Of a stretch of DNA of 33,258 bases, positions 21,555-29,270 are shown in pieces. The number at the start of each line of letters is the position of its first letter. Within the stretch, counting starts at the first letter, position 1. The notes below the pieces were generated by a model that saw only the letters and a list, made by a program, of their open reading frames with translations, was not told the origin of the DNA and did no database searches. The stretch is from positions 1 to 33,258 of the IMG/VR virus record IMGVR_UViG_3300025648_000053. One strand, written 5' to 3'. The DNA is from a virus. The translations under genes and the position numbers were made by a program.

Positions 21555-21829
21555 TGGCGTTCTCCATCGTGCAGGGCGAACCGACAACTGGGATATCGAA
21601 CCCGGCCACGTTGGCTCAACCCGGCCCCACACGTCAGTCTGACGCCATGATCGGGTCGCCTAAGCCAGCAGCCCCGCAAGAAGGTGGCGGTACGCCGATC
21701 TTCGGCTATGGCGGTCTTGCAGGAACCCCGGGTGCGAACCCGACCGCCAACTACCGTCGTTTTGACATGGACGGCGGTGAAGGGTCGATGGGTCATCATT
21801 GGGCAGGTGTGGAGCGCGGTCAGGAATGA
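21554..21829 (+). CDS. Small Pro/Gly-rich hypothetical protein
   Basis: The 91-residue protein (MAFSIVQGEPTTGISNPATL...) is rich in P, G, T and A and probably disordered. It ends SMGHHWAGVERGQE. It starts on the last base of the His-rich gene and overlaps the GroES-like gene (ATGA at 21826). No family recognised. Confidence 0.55.
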   Translation: MAFSIVQGEPTTGISNPATLAQPGPTRQSDAMIGSPKPAAPQEGGGTPIFGYGGLAGTPGANPTANYRRFDMDGGEGSMGHHWAGVERGQE

Positions 21830-22245
21830 TTGCTGCGCCTCGGAACCTTCCCGTCAAGAAAGAAGGCTTAGACCTTACCGAGAGCAAAATTGACATTTTG
21901 TACGGTCGGCTACGGATGCTGGGTGACCGCATCCTCGTCCGTCCAATGGATCCCAAACTGTCAGACGTGATCGTCGCCTTTTGGCACGGCAAGCCCGTGC
22001 GAGGCGAGGTGGTTGAAGTCGGCCCGGGTGAGTACCCCAATCGGTACAACCGCGACCGCTCCAAAGTTTGGAAGTCCAAAGTATTTCGGCCCACCGAAGT
22101 CCGCAAGGGCGATCTGGTGGAACTGGGTGGGTTTGACATCAGAGGGTACGCCTTCCCTCGCATTGTTCTGAATGGTGTCGAGCATTTGATCGCTTCGGAA
22201 AAAGATGTCTGCGGATACACACGACCCGGAGAGTCCGTCTGCTGA
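21826..22245 (+). CDS. GroES-like co-chaperonin
   Basis: Start is ATG 21826, overlapping the previous stop; 139 residues. The body follows the Cpn10 pattern: LGDRILVRPMDPKLSDVIVA, KPVRGEVVEVGPGEYPNRYN, TEVRKGDLVELGGFD, LNGVEHLIASEKDVCGY (compare GroES L.DRV.VK...RGEV.AVG.G.....VK.GD.V......I....EVLIM.E.DI). The 25 residues about SDVIVAFWHGKP fall where GroES has its mobile loop. It may pair with host GroEL to fold the coat protein, as T4 gp31 does. It is larger than GroES (about 97), through an N-terminal extension and a longer centre. Confidence 0.8.
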   Translation: MIAAPRNLPVKKEGLDLTESKIDILYGRLRMLGDRILVRPMDPKLSDVIVAFWHGKPVRGEVVEVGPGEYPNRYNRDRSKVWKSKVFRPTEVRKGDLVELGGFDIRGYAFPRIVLNGVEHLIASEKDVCGYTRPGESVC

Positions 22246-22639
22246 TTCAACAGCAGATAAACAGCAACCTGAGAGGGTGATCGGGCGACCGTTCAAGCCC
22301 GGTCAGTCGGGTAACCCCGCCGGGCGCAAGAAAGGCTCCCGAAACCTGTTCGCTGAAGACTTTCTGGCTGACTTCCACAACGCATGGGTGGCACACGGGC
22401 AGAACGCCCTGCTGATCATGGCTGCTGAGAAGCCAGCCGAGTTCGTGAACGCCGCAGTCAAGATCCTTCCGAAGGTGGTGGAAGTCCATGACCCAGTTGG
22501 CGAACTCGATCGCGCCATTACCGCAGAACTTCTTGAACTTGTCCGCAGACGAGTTGATGAAGTACGCGAGCCAACTCGAAGCCCATCTAGAGTCCCTGAA
22601 AGCCATCACGAGGCTTCAGGACTACGCCCCTTACAGTAA
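22205..22639 (+). CDS. Small terminase-like protein (DUF5681-type N-terminus)
   Basis: The 144-residue protein has RPFKPGQSGNPAGRKKGSRN at about residues 28-47, the DNA-binding-like motif typical of phage proteins encoded just before large terminases. LMAAEKPAEFVNAAVKILPK follows. The start overlaps the GroES-like gene by 41 bases and the end overlaps the large terminase by 152. It should recognise the packaging start site (pac). The last about 40 residues overlap the terminase coding sequence and may be less important. Confidence 0.72.
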   Translation: MSADTHDPESPSADSTADKQQPERVIGRPFKPGQSGNPAGRKKGSRNLFAEDFLADFHNAWVAHGQNALLIMAAEKPAEFVNAAVKILPKVVEVHDPVGELDRAITAELLELVRRRVDEVREPTRSPSRVPESHHEASGLRPLQ

Positions 22640-23948
22640 ACAGAGAGCCTTCCACGCAGCGGGTCAGACGGCCCGAGAACGGCTCCTGATGGCTGCTAAC
22701 CAAGTCGGCAAGACTTGGAGCGCTGGAATGGAAATGGCGATGCACCTCACGGGGTTGTACCCCGACTGGTGGGAGGGCAGACGCTGGGACAGACCGATCG
22801 TCGCGTGGTGTGCGGGTGTGACGGGTGAATCCACCCGGGATAACGTCCAGCGCATCCTCATGGGTCGCCCTACGGCATTTGGGACGGGAGCGATCCCCAA
22901 AGCCCACATCAGCGACTACAGCACCGGGCGGGGCATTGCAGACCTGCTGGATACCGTACAGGTGAAGCACGTCTCCGGTGGAGTCAGCACCATAGCGTTC
23001 AAATCCTACGGGACTGGCCGCGAGAAGTGGCAGGGCGAGACGCTGGATGCCGTGTGGTTTGATGAGGAGCCGCCCAACGACATCTACATTGAAGGGTTGA
23101 CCCGCACGAACGCCACAGGCGGGATCGTCCTGATGACCTTTACGCCCCTCTTGGGAATGTCCGAGACGGTGCGACGCTTCTTAATGGAGAAGCCACCCGG
23201 CACGTCGGTCACGTCCATGACCATTGACGATGCCGAGCATTACACGGCTGAGCAGCGCGAGGCGATCATAGCCTCATACCCAGCGCACGAGCGAGACGCC
23301 CGTACCAAGGGCATTCCCAGCATGGGTAGCGGTCGCGTGTTCCCGCTGGGACGGGAGTCGATACAGGTTCAGTCGTTCCCGATCCCAGACCATTGGCCCC
23401 AAATCTGCGGCATTGACTTCGGTTGGGATCATCCCTCCGCAGCGGTGCGGATGGCTTGGGACAGAGACGCAGACTGCATCTACGTCATGTCCAGTCACCG
23501 CGCCCGGGAGCAGACGCCAGCGATGTTTGCCGCAGCGGTACGACCGTGGGGCGACTGGCTACCGTGGTCATGGCCGCATGACGGTCTGGCGCACGACAAA
23601 GGCTCTGGAGACCAACTGAAGGCGTTATATGCCGCGCAGGGTCTCAAGATGCTGCCCACCCGGGCAACCTTCACGGACGGCACGTCAGGCGTGGAGGCGG
23701 GTATCGCTGACCTGCTCGACCGGATGCAGACGGGTCGGTTCAAGGTGTTTATGCACCTGAACGACTGGTTTGAAGAGTTCGGCCTCTACCACCGCAAAGA
23801 CGGTCTGATCGTCAAAGAGAACGACGACCTGATGTCTGCGACCCGGTACGCCCTGATGATGATTCGATTTGCCCAAGTGAAGGGCTTCAAGCGGCAACAG
23901 ACTGTTCCGCAATTCAACACGCGCCAGTCGCACGGCTGGATGGGTTAA
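22488..23948 (+). CDS. Terminase large subunit (P22-type)
   Basis: The 486-residue protein has Walker A AANQVGKTW (69-77), Walker B VWFDEEP (189-195) and a C-terminal nuclease with GIDFGWDHP (D310) and a late DDLMSATRY. It cuts concatemeric DNA and drives it into the head through the portal. Length matches P22 gp2 (499). Start 22488 is inside the small terminase gene. Helix LSADELMKYASQLEAHLESL before YAPYSKQRAFHAAG is usual for the family, supporting the long overlap. Confidence 0.93.
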   Translation: MTQLANSIAPLPQNFLNLSADELMKYASQLEAHLESLKAITRLQDYAPYSKQRAFHAAGQTARERLLMAANQVGKTWSAGMEMAMHLTGLYPDWWEGRRWDRPIVAWCAGVTGESTRDNVQRILMGRPTAFGTGAIPKAHISDYSTGRGIADLLDTVQVKHVSGGVSTIAFKSYGTGREKWQGETLDAVWFDEEPPNDIYIEGLTRTNATGGIVLMTFTPLLGMSETVRRFLMEKPPGTSVTSMTIDDAEHYTAEQREAIIASYPAHERDARTKGIPSMGSGRVFPLGRESIQVQSFPIPDHWPQICGIDFGWDHPSAAVRMAWDRDADCIYVMSSHRAREQTPAMFAAAVRPWGDWLPWSWPHDGLAHDKGSGDQLKALYAAQGLKMLPTRATFTDGTSGVEAGIADLLDRMQTGRFKVFMHLNDWFEEFGLYHRKDGLIVKENDDLMSATRYALMMIRFAQVKGFKRQQTVPQFNTRQSHGWMG

Positions 23949-23951
23949 CGA

Positions 23952-26213
23952 GTGGCTTACGATTTAGACGAGTCTGCCAAGACTGAACAAGACATTATTG
24001 TCGAGTGTCAGGAGCGATTCCGTCTCGCGGTTGCCGCTGAGACCGAGAACCGCAAGGCGGCTCTGGAAGACATTCGGTTCGCTAACGGCGAACAATGGCC
24101 CGACGAGATCCTGAACGGTCGCATGGCAGACGAGCGTCCGTGCCTGACCATCAACATCACGGATGCGATGCGACGCCGGGTCACCAACGCTTTGCGCGAG
24201 AACCGCCCCCGCATCAAGTATCACCCGGTCGGCAACGGCGCCGACGTACAGACGGCCCGAGTTCGTACCGGGCTGGTACGCCACATTGAAGAGCGGTCAA
24301 ACGCCGAGTACGCCTATGACTGCGCCGTGGAGTCTGCGGTCACGGGCGGTTGGGGCTACCTGCGGGTGGGTACGGAATACGTTGATGAGCGATCCTTTGA
24401 TCAGGATCTGATGATCGAATCCATCCGCAACCCCTTCACGGTCTACTTGGATCCGGCGTCACGGATGCCCGATGGCTCTGACGCCTCATGGGCGGTCGTG
24501 TCGGACATGATCCGCAGGGACGAATACCGTCAGAAGTACGGTCACGTTGACGGTGACGGTTGGCGGCAGATGGGCGACGGCGACAGCAACGCCGACTGGG
24601 CGAACAAGGAAGAACTGCGCCTCGCGGAATACTGGCGCATCGTGCGCCGTGAAGAGACCCTGTACCTGCTCTCAGACGGATCTGCAAAGTTCGCTGATGA
24701 GATGCCAAAAAAGGACGTGATGGAGGCTGTTGGCCTTCAGATCGTCCGTGAGCGTTCCGTCCTGCGCAAGCGGGTGGAGTGGCATCTCCTGAGCGCAACC
24801 CGAATTCTTGATAGCCGCGATTGGCCCGGGAAGTGGATCCCGATCATCCCGGTCTACGGGCGCGAGTGCGACATCAACGGCAAGGTTGTCCGCAAGGGCA
24901 TGATCCGCGACCTGCGCGATCCCGCCCGGATGTACAATTACGCCCAGACCGCCAAGACGGAAGCCTACGCCCTCCAGCCCAAAGCCCCGTGGCTCATGGT
25001 GGCGGGTCAGATGGAAGGGCATGAGGCAGCGTGGCGTGACGCCAACCGCAAGCCGATCGTGGCCCTTCCGTACACCCCGGTCCAACTGCCCGACGGCAGC
25101 ATTGCCCCGCCCCCAGAGCGCCAGATGCCCCCGCAGCCCAACTCAGGGTTCGCGGAGTGGGGCGAGAGCACGAAATCAGACTTTCTGGCCGTGGCTGGAA
25201 TGGTGGGCGAACCGGATCAGGACGCCCAAGGCGAAGTGGTCTCTGGCGTCGCTCTGAAGCGTCGTCAGGGTATGACCGACGTGGCGCACTTCGACTATGC
25301 CGACAACCTGTCGCGGTCGCTGAAGCACCTTGGGAACGTCCTGTCGGACCTGATCCCGCACATCTACGACGTACCTCGGATGCAGCGCATCATCGGTGAC
25401 GACGGAGTGCCGTCCATGTCGCAGATCAATCAAAAGGTCGTTGACCCCATGACCCAAGCGGTCATCAAGGTTAAGAACGACATGACGGGCGGGGCGTACG
25501 ACACGGTGGTGGACACGGGGCCGGGCTACCAGACCAAGCGCGAGGAAGCCGCAGACGCAATGCTGCAACTCCTCTCAACCCCGCTGGGCGAGTCGGTGGC
25601 GGCGAATGCTGGCGACGTGGTCATCCGGTCTCTGGACTTCCCAGAGAGCGAGACGATTGCCGACCGTATTGCAGCGACCATCCCGGCGGCGAACATCGAC
25701 AAGGACAGCGACATCCCGCCGAAGGCGCAGATGATGATCAAGTCCTTGCAGGGCCAATTGCAGCAGATGCAGCAGCAGTCAATGGCGCTGGAATTGGAAC
25801 TCAAGGCGAAGCACGGTCTGGAGCAAATGCGCCAGCAGGGCGAGACGCAGCGTCTTCTGATCAAGGAGCGTTCGGCAAACGACCGCAAGGACAAGGAACT
25901 CCAAGTCCGACGCGAGGACGTGATGACCAAGGCGCATACCGCGATGCACGACACTCACATCAAGGCGGTTACTGCCCACGACGTGGCAGAGATCAACCAG
26001 ACGGGCAAGATTCTGGATACCCATATCGCCCAACGATACAACGAAAGCGCGACCAAGGAAGCCTTGGAAGACGCCGATCGTGCGGCTCATATGCCCGAGG
26101 AACCGGATGAATACCATTCGGCCTTGATCAAGGACTCGCTGACTCGGCACGGCTTTGAAGCCACACCGGAAGCGATTAGGCACATCTACAGAACTCATCA
26201 CGGGCTTGCATGA
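23952..26213 (+). CDS. Portal protein (P22 gp1 family)
   Basis: The 753-residue protein starts at GTG 23952 three bases after the terminase stop. Family features are the N-terminal helix ERFRLAVAAETENRKAALED, IRFANGEQWPDEI, CLTINITDAMRRRVTNALRE, VESAVTGGWGYLRVGTEY and the P22-type YLDPASRMPDGSDASWAVVS. The end is a long Q/K-rich helix (QGQLQQMQQQSMALELELKA) like the P22 barrel. It forms the dodecameric DNA channel. Length compares with 725 in P22. Confidence 0.92.
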   Translation: MAYDLDESAKTEQDIIVECQERFRLAVAAETENRKAALEDIRFANGEQWPDEILNGRMADERPCLTINITDAMRRRVTNALRENRPRIKYHPVGNGADVQTARVRTGLVRHIEERSNAEYAYDCAVESAVTGGWGYLRVGTEYVDERSFDQDLMIESIRNPFTVYLDPASRMPDGSDASWAVVSDMIRRDEYRQKYGHVDGDGWRQMGDGDSNADWANKEELRLAEYWRIVRREETLYLLSDGSAKFADEMPKKDVMEAVGLQIVRERSVLRKRVEWHLLSATRILDSRDWPGKWIPIIPVYGRECDINGKVVRKGMIRDLRDPARMYNYAQTAKTEAYALQPKAPWLMVAGQMEGHEAAWRDANRKPIVALPYTPVQLPDGSIAPPPERQMPPQPNSGFAEWGESTKSDFLAVAGMVGEPDQDAQGEVVSGVALKRRQGMTDVAHFDYADNLSRSLKHLGNVLSDLIPHIYDVPRMQRIIGDDGVPSMSQINQKVVDPMTQAVIKVKNDMTGGAYDTVVDTGPGYQTKREEAADAMLQLLSTPLGESVAANAGDVVIRSLDFPESETIADRIAATIPAANIDKDSDIPPKAQMMIKSLQGQLQQMQQQSMALELELKAKHGLEQMRQQGETQRLLIKERSANDRKDKELQVRREDVMTKAHTAMHDTHIKAVTAHDVAEINQTGKILDTHIAQRYNESATKEALEDADRAAHMPEEPDEYHSALIKDSLTRHGFEATPEAIRHIYRTHHGLA

Positions 26214-27244
26214 ACCCGTATGACCAGACGCTGCAAAATGTAGCCTCTGAGAACCCATACGACGCGACCGTTAGAAAGGTCTACCACGGGACGCCACATC
26301 GGTTTGCGCCGACTGCCAACAACCCGTTGGGTGAATTTGATCACTCCAAGATGGGTACTGGAGAGGGGGCGCAAGCGTATGGGTGGGGAACCTATTTGGC
26401 AGAGAACAAAAAGGTTGCCGACACTTATCGCAAAGACCTTTCCAATTACGAACAGCCGTTCATCCAGTTTGGGAAAACCAAGATTGCTGGAAACGCTTTA
26501 AGCGATGTTGATCTGCGAGCGTTTAAGCATCTTGAGTCAGGCCAGAAAATGGCTGGGCAGTTCAAACACAACACTCACTATTACGCAAAGAAATCTGCGG
26601 AACGTGATGAAGAGGCGTTAAAGCGGCTAGAGGAATTCGGAAGAGACGTGAAGTTTGGACACGAAATCAATCGTGGACACACTTATCACGTTGAGATTCC
26701 AGAGCGACACGTCAAGAGAATGCTTGATTGGGACGCCTCTTTAGACGATCAGCATGAAGCGGTGAAAAAGGCGATTAATCACGTCGGAGTGAATCCGCAA
26801 TCAATCGGAAGACTAGCCGCTAGCAAAATCAAGTTGCTTGCCGAATCGCCGGGTCTGGCAGATTGGGCAAAACGCGATCTATTGAAAGACGCAAGCAATT
26901 TGGAAAGCCCACACGTTTCAATGCAATACATATCGGGTACGTTGAAGCGAATGCCGTTGGAATATGGGATTAGCGAAAGTCACGGCCCATTCCAGTCTCA
27001 TGCAAAAGATTTTCTGAAATTGGTTAAGGCGTCTGATTACGTTCCAAACATGAATACAGGCGGCGGTGCTTACGGGCTGTTGTCGGCATTCTTGGGTGGC
27101 GACAGAGAAGCCAGCGAACACTTGCTGTCATTCGGTAGCCCGGGCATCAAGTACAAAGACGCAGCGAGTCGAGGCGCGGAGGAGGGAACCCGCAACTTCG
27201 TGTTGATTGATCCGTCCATAGCCAAAATTGTGGAGCGGGAATGA
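26210..27244 (+). CDS. ADP-ribosyltransferase-like protein (YHGTPH type)
   Basis: The 344-residue protein starts in an ATGA overlap with portal. VYHGTPHRF (about 24-32), FDHSKMGTGEGAQAYGWGTY, LAENKKVADTY and the end EEGTRNFVLIDPSIAKIVER form the conserved core of a phage/polyvalent-protein ART-like family (H...G.GTY.AE...N.V..D). The middle (about 115-300) is helical. Catalytic activity is not proved. Base composition is lower in G+C than portal and coat. It may be an injected effector or act on host RNA polymerase or translation proteins, as T4 Alt and Mod do. Confidence 0.72.
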   Translation: MNPYDQTLQNVASENPYDATVRKVYHGTPHRFAPTANNPLGEFDHSKMGTGEGAQAYGWGTYLAENKKVADTYRKDLSNYEQPFIQFGKTKIAGNALSDVDLRAFKHLESGQKMAGQFKHNTHYYAKKSAERDEEALKRLEEFGRDVKFGHEINRGHTYHVEIPERHVKRMLDWDASLDDQHEAVKKAINHVGVNPQSIGRLAASKIKLLAESPGLADWAKRDLLKDASNLESPHVSMQYISGTLKRMPLEYGISESHGPFQSHAKDFLKLVKASDYVPNMNTGGGAYGLLSAFLGGDREASEHLLSFGSPGIKYKDAASRGAEEGTRNFVLIDPSIAKIVERE

Positions 27245-27678
27245 TGTCGTATCAGGACGTTTTGAACTATCAAGGTTCGCACCGTCCTGCGGGTAAGGAT
27301 CATGGCGCACCGTTGCATGATTTGACGCGCGTGTACCCAGATGATGTGTATGGGTCAAGGGCGGCGCAATATTACGGGCATTACGGCAACAACCATCAAA
27401 GTGATCGTGAATCTTTTGAAACTGCCAAGCGGTATCGCAATCAGCCAGACAAACTGATTCGCATCCACAGGGCAGTTTCAAAAGATGAACACAAAGCGAC
27501 TGAGATCAACCCGGGCGACTGGGTGACGATCAGTCATCGGTATGCAAAAGAACACGGTGAAGGGCCATTGAAAGGCGACTACAAAATCCTTTCTAAGGTT
27601 GTTCCAGCAAAACACATTTACACTAGCGGCGATAGCATCCATGAATGGGGCTATCACCCTGATGAAAAGCACGAATGA
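27241..27678 (+). CDS. Second ADP-ribosyltransferase-like protein (R-S-E type pattern)
   Basis: The 145-residue protein starts ATGATG in an overlap with the first ART. KLIRIHRAVS (R74/R77), INPGDWVTISHRYAKEHGEG (S98) and SIHEWGYHP (E135) give the R, S and E of R-S-E ARTs in order. KILSKVVPAKHIYTSGDS is also usual in phage-borne members. DDVYGSRAAQYYG opens the domain. Its pairing with the first ART suggests two effectors or one system. Confidence 0.7.
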   Translation: MMSYQDVLNYQGSHRPAGKDHGAPLHDLTRVYPDDVYGSRAAQYYGHYGNNHQSDRESFETAKRYRNQPDKLIRIHRAVSKDEHKATEINPGDWVTISHRYAKEHGEGPLKGDYKILSKVVPAKHIYTSGDSIHEWGYHPDEKHE

Positions 27679-28112
27679 CAACTAAACAGGGTGGGTATGC
27701 TGGCGTTCTTGGAATGCCGAAACACGCAACATCATTTGAGCCAATTGATCCAGAACACGATCTAGGGCCGTATAAAGCGGGACACGAAATCCACAACACG
27801 GGATCAATTTCAGCGTCACTTGAGGACGGCTATGTAGTTGAGCCGGGAATTCAGAAAGTCCCTTTAAAACACTTTTATGGCGGCGAACGTCCAAAGTTGG
27901 CGGGGTCAAGTGACGATGTTCGCAGGACGAAACACCTTGCCGAACAAATCAAAAAATCAAAACGCTTAGATCCTTTGATCGTAGCGATTGACGAGGAAGG
28001 GCCATACGTTTTAGAAGGTGGGCATCGGTTGGACGCTTCGTATTTGCTGAATGGAACTCATATCCCGGCAATGGTTGTGCGTCACGCTGGTGTTCCATTG
28101 TTCAAGAAATAA
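27675..28112 (+). CDS. ParB/Srx-like domain protein
   Basis: The 145-residue protein has KHLAEQIKKSKRLDPLIVAI, DEEGPYVLEGGHRLDASYLL, NGTHIPAMVVRHAG (about 87-138), the ParB N-terminal/sulfiredoxin pattern with EGGHR at 114-118. No helix-turn-helix follows, so it is not a plasmid-type ParB. Some stand-alone ParB-like domains act as CTPases or nucleases. The start MTTKQGGYAGVLGMPKHA resembles KKGYAEVLGEAEKH of the His-rich protein. It is coupled to the second ART and ends the cassette before a hairpin-rich spacer. Confidence 0.7.
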   Translation: MTTKQGGYAGVLGMPKHATSFEPIDPEHDLGPYKAGHEIHNTGSISASLEDGYVVEPGIQKVPLKHFYGGERPKLAGSSDDVRRTKHLAEQIKKSKRLDPLIVAIDEEGPYVLEGGHRLDASYLLNGTHIPAMVVRHAGVPLFKK

Positions 28113-28238
28113 GCCAGCCGCTTTTCCATCCCCCTAGCGGCCTTTGACTGGCTCGGCAGTCTCTGGCGAATAACCGAGCATCTATTTTCGACCCTGAGGT
28201 CTGGCAGACCACGGGGAACGGTATGTCTTTGCCCTGAA
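28113..28238 (+). ncRNA. Hairpin-rich intergenic region before the scaffold gene
   Basis: Three stems follow one another: nested GCCAG/CTGGC with CCGCT/AGCGG (28113-28152), GCTCGG/CCGAGC with a 17-base loop (28151-28179), and GGTCT-GGC-AGACC (28198-28210). A GGA occurs at 28215-28217. It is the longest non-coding stretch of the late region (165 bases with the terminator and leader). It may be a regulatory leader or small RNA; no known family recognised. Confidence 0.45.
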
Positions 28239-28262
28239 CTCAGCAGCATCTGAGGGTTTTTT
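28239..28262 (+). terminator. Probable intrinsic terminator
   Basis: CTCAG-CAGCAT-CTGAG followed by GG and six T (28257-28262). The stem is short (5 bp), so termination may be partial and let late transcription continue into scaffold and coat. Confidence 0.55.
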
Positions 28263-28280
28263 CGTGAGTGGAGACTCATG
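28263..28280 (+). promoter_or_regulatory. Hairpin with GGAG loop over the scaffold start
   Basis: CGTGAGT pairs with ACTCATG (7 bp with one G-U) around the loop GGAG (28270-28273). The loop is the ribosome-binding site and the 3' arm holds the ATG. Displaying GGA in a loop is the usual CsrA target layout, and the phage encodes a CsrA. Confidence 0.55.
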
Positions 28281-29246
28281 GCAATTAAATCTGTTACAGC
28301 CGATACGCTGGTGGAACTGGCTGCGAACCAGCCCAACCCTGCCGAAATTCAGAATGCTGACCAGATGGTCGCTCAAGCCATCACGGTCAACGAACTGAAT
28401 AACCCGATCGTGGGATCTGGAGAGGAACGCTCTTCAGACGCACCACCGGAGCCGCAGAGCGGGTCAAAGCAGTCAGCCAAGAAGTCCTCAAAGCATGAGG
28501 TTCAGGGCCGCATAGACGAACTTACGCGCCTTCGTAAAGAAGCCGAAGAGTTTGCCGAATCGGAGTGGAACTCGCGCCAAGAGGCAGAGCGGCGTGTGGC
28601 TGAACTTGAAGCACAGATTAAGGCTCTGGATGCAACCCGAGTACCAGAAGCCCCTAAGCAGGACGAACTCAGGGAACCGCAGGAAGCCGATTTTAAGGAC
28701 ATCTCGTCCTTCACCAAGGCGTGGAGCGAGTACACCCTCAAATTGGCTGAGAAACGGGCTACGGAAGCCCGGGAGCAGGAGCGTAATCGCCTTCTAATGG
28801 AGGTAGAGAACGAGCGCCTGAAGACCCGGATTGACGCAGCCAAGGCACAGTTGAGTGACTTCGATGAGGTCATTCAGGCTGCACCCCGGGACCGCACGAT
28901 TCCCGCCCACATTGAACGGGCGATTCGTGAGTCCGACTTCGGCCCCCATCTGGCCTATCACCTCGCCAAGAATGGCGAGGAGGAAGCCCGGATCTTCTCC
29001 ATGTCCGCTGCTAAGGCACTTCTGGAACTCGGGAAGATTGAAGACAAATACGCGAGTCGGGTGAAGGTGGAATCAACCACCGACCCGAAGCCTCGCACCA
29101 CCACTCTTGAAACAACCCGCGCCCCCGCGCCAGTTTCGAGCATCAAAGCCGACTCAGGAACGGTCACGACAACTTCGTCGCAAGCGACAAGTTTCGCAGA
29201 GTACCGTCGCCTGAGAATGGAAGAGATGCGCCGCAACCGACGCTAA
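28278..29246 (+). CDS. Scaffolding protein
   Basis: The 322-residue protein is charged and mostly helical with a coiled coil (EVQGRIDELTRLRKEAEEFA, SRQEAERRVAELEAQIKALD). The C-terminus SFAEYRRLRMEEMRRNRR is basic and helical, as in P22 gp8 where it binds coat. Order portal-scaffold-coat and length (P22 gp8 is 303) agree. It guides procapsid assembly and leaves before packaging. Only four bases lie between GGAG and ATG. Confidence 0.85.
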   Translation: MAIKSVTADTLVELAANQPNPAEIQNADQMVAQAITVNELNNPIVGSGEERSSDAPPEPQSGSKQSAKKSSKHEVQGRIDELTRLRKEAEEFAESEWNSRQEAERRVAELEAQIKALDATRVPEAPKQDELREPQEADFKDISSFTKAWSEYTLKLAEKRATEAREQERNRLLMEVENERLKTRIDAAKAQLSDFDEVIQAAPRDRTIPAHIERAIRESDFGPHLAYHLAKNGEEEARIFSMSAAKALLELGKIEDKYASRVKVESTTDPKPRTTTLETTRAPAPVSSIKADSGTVTTTSSQATSFAEYRRLRMEEMRRNRR

Positions 29247-29270
29247 AGCGCTCTATTGGAGCATTGATTC

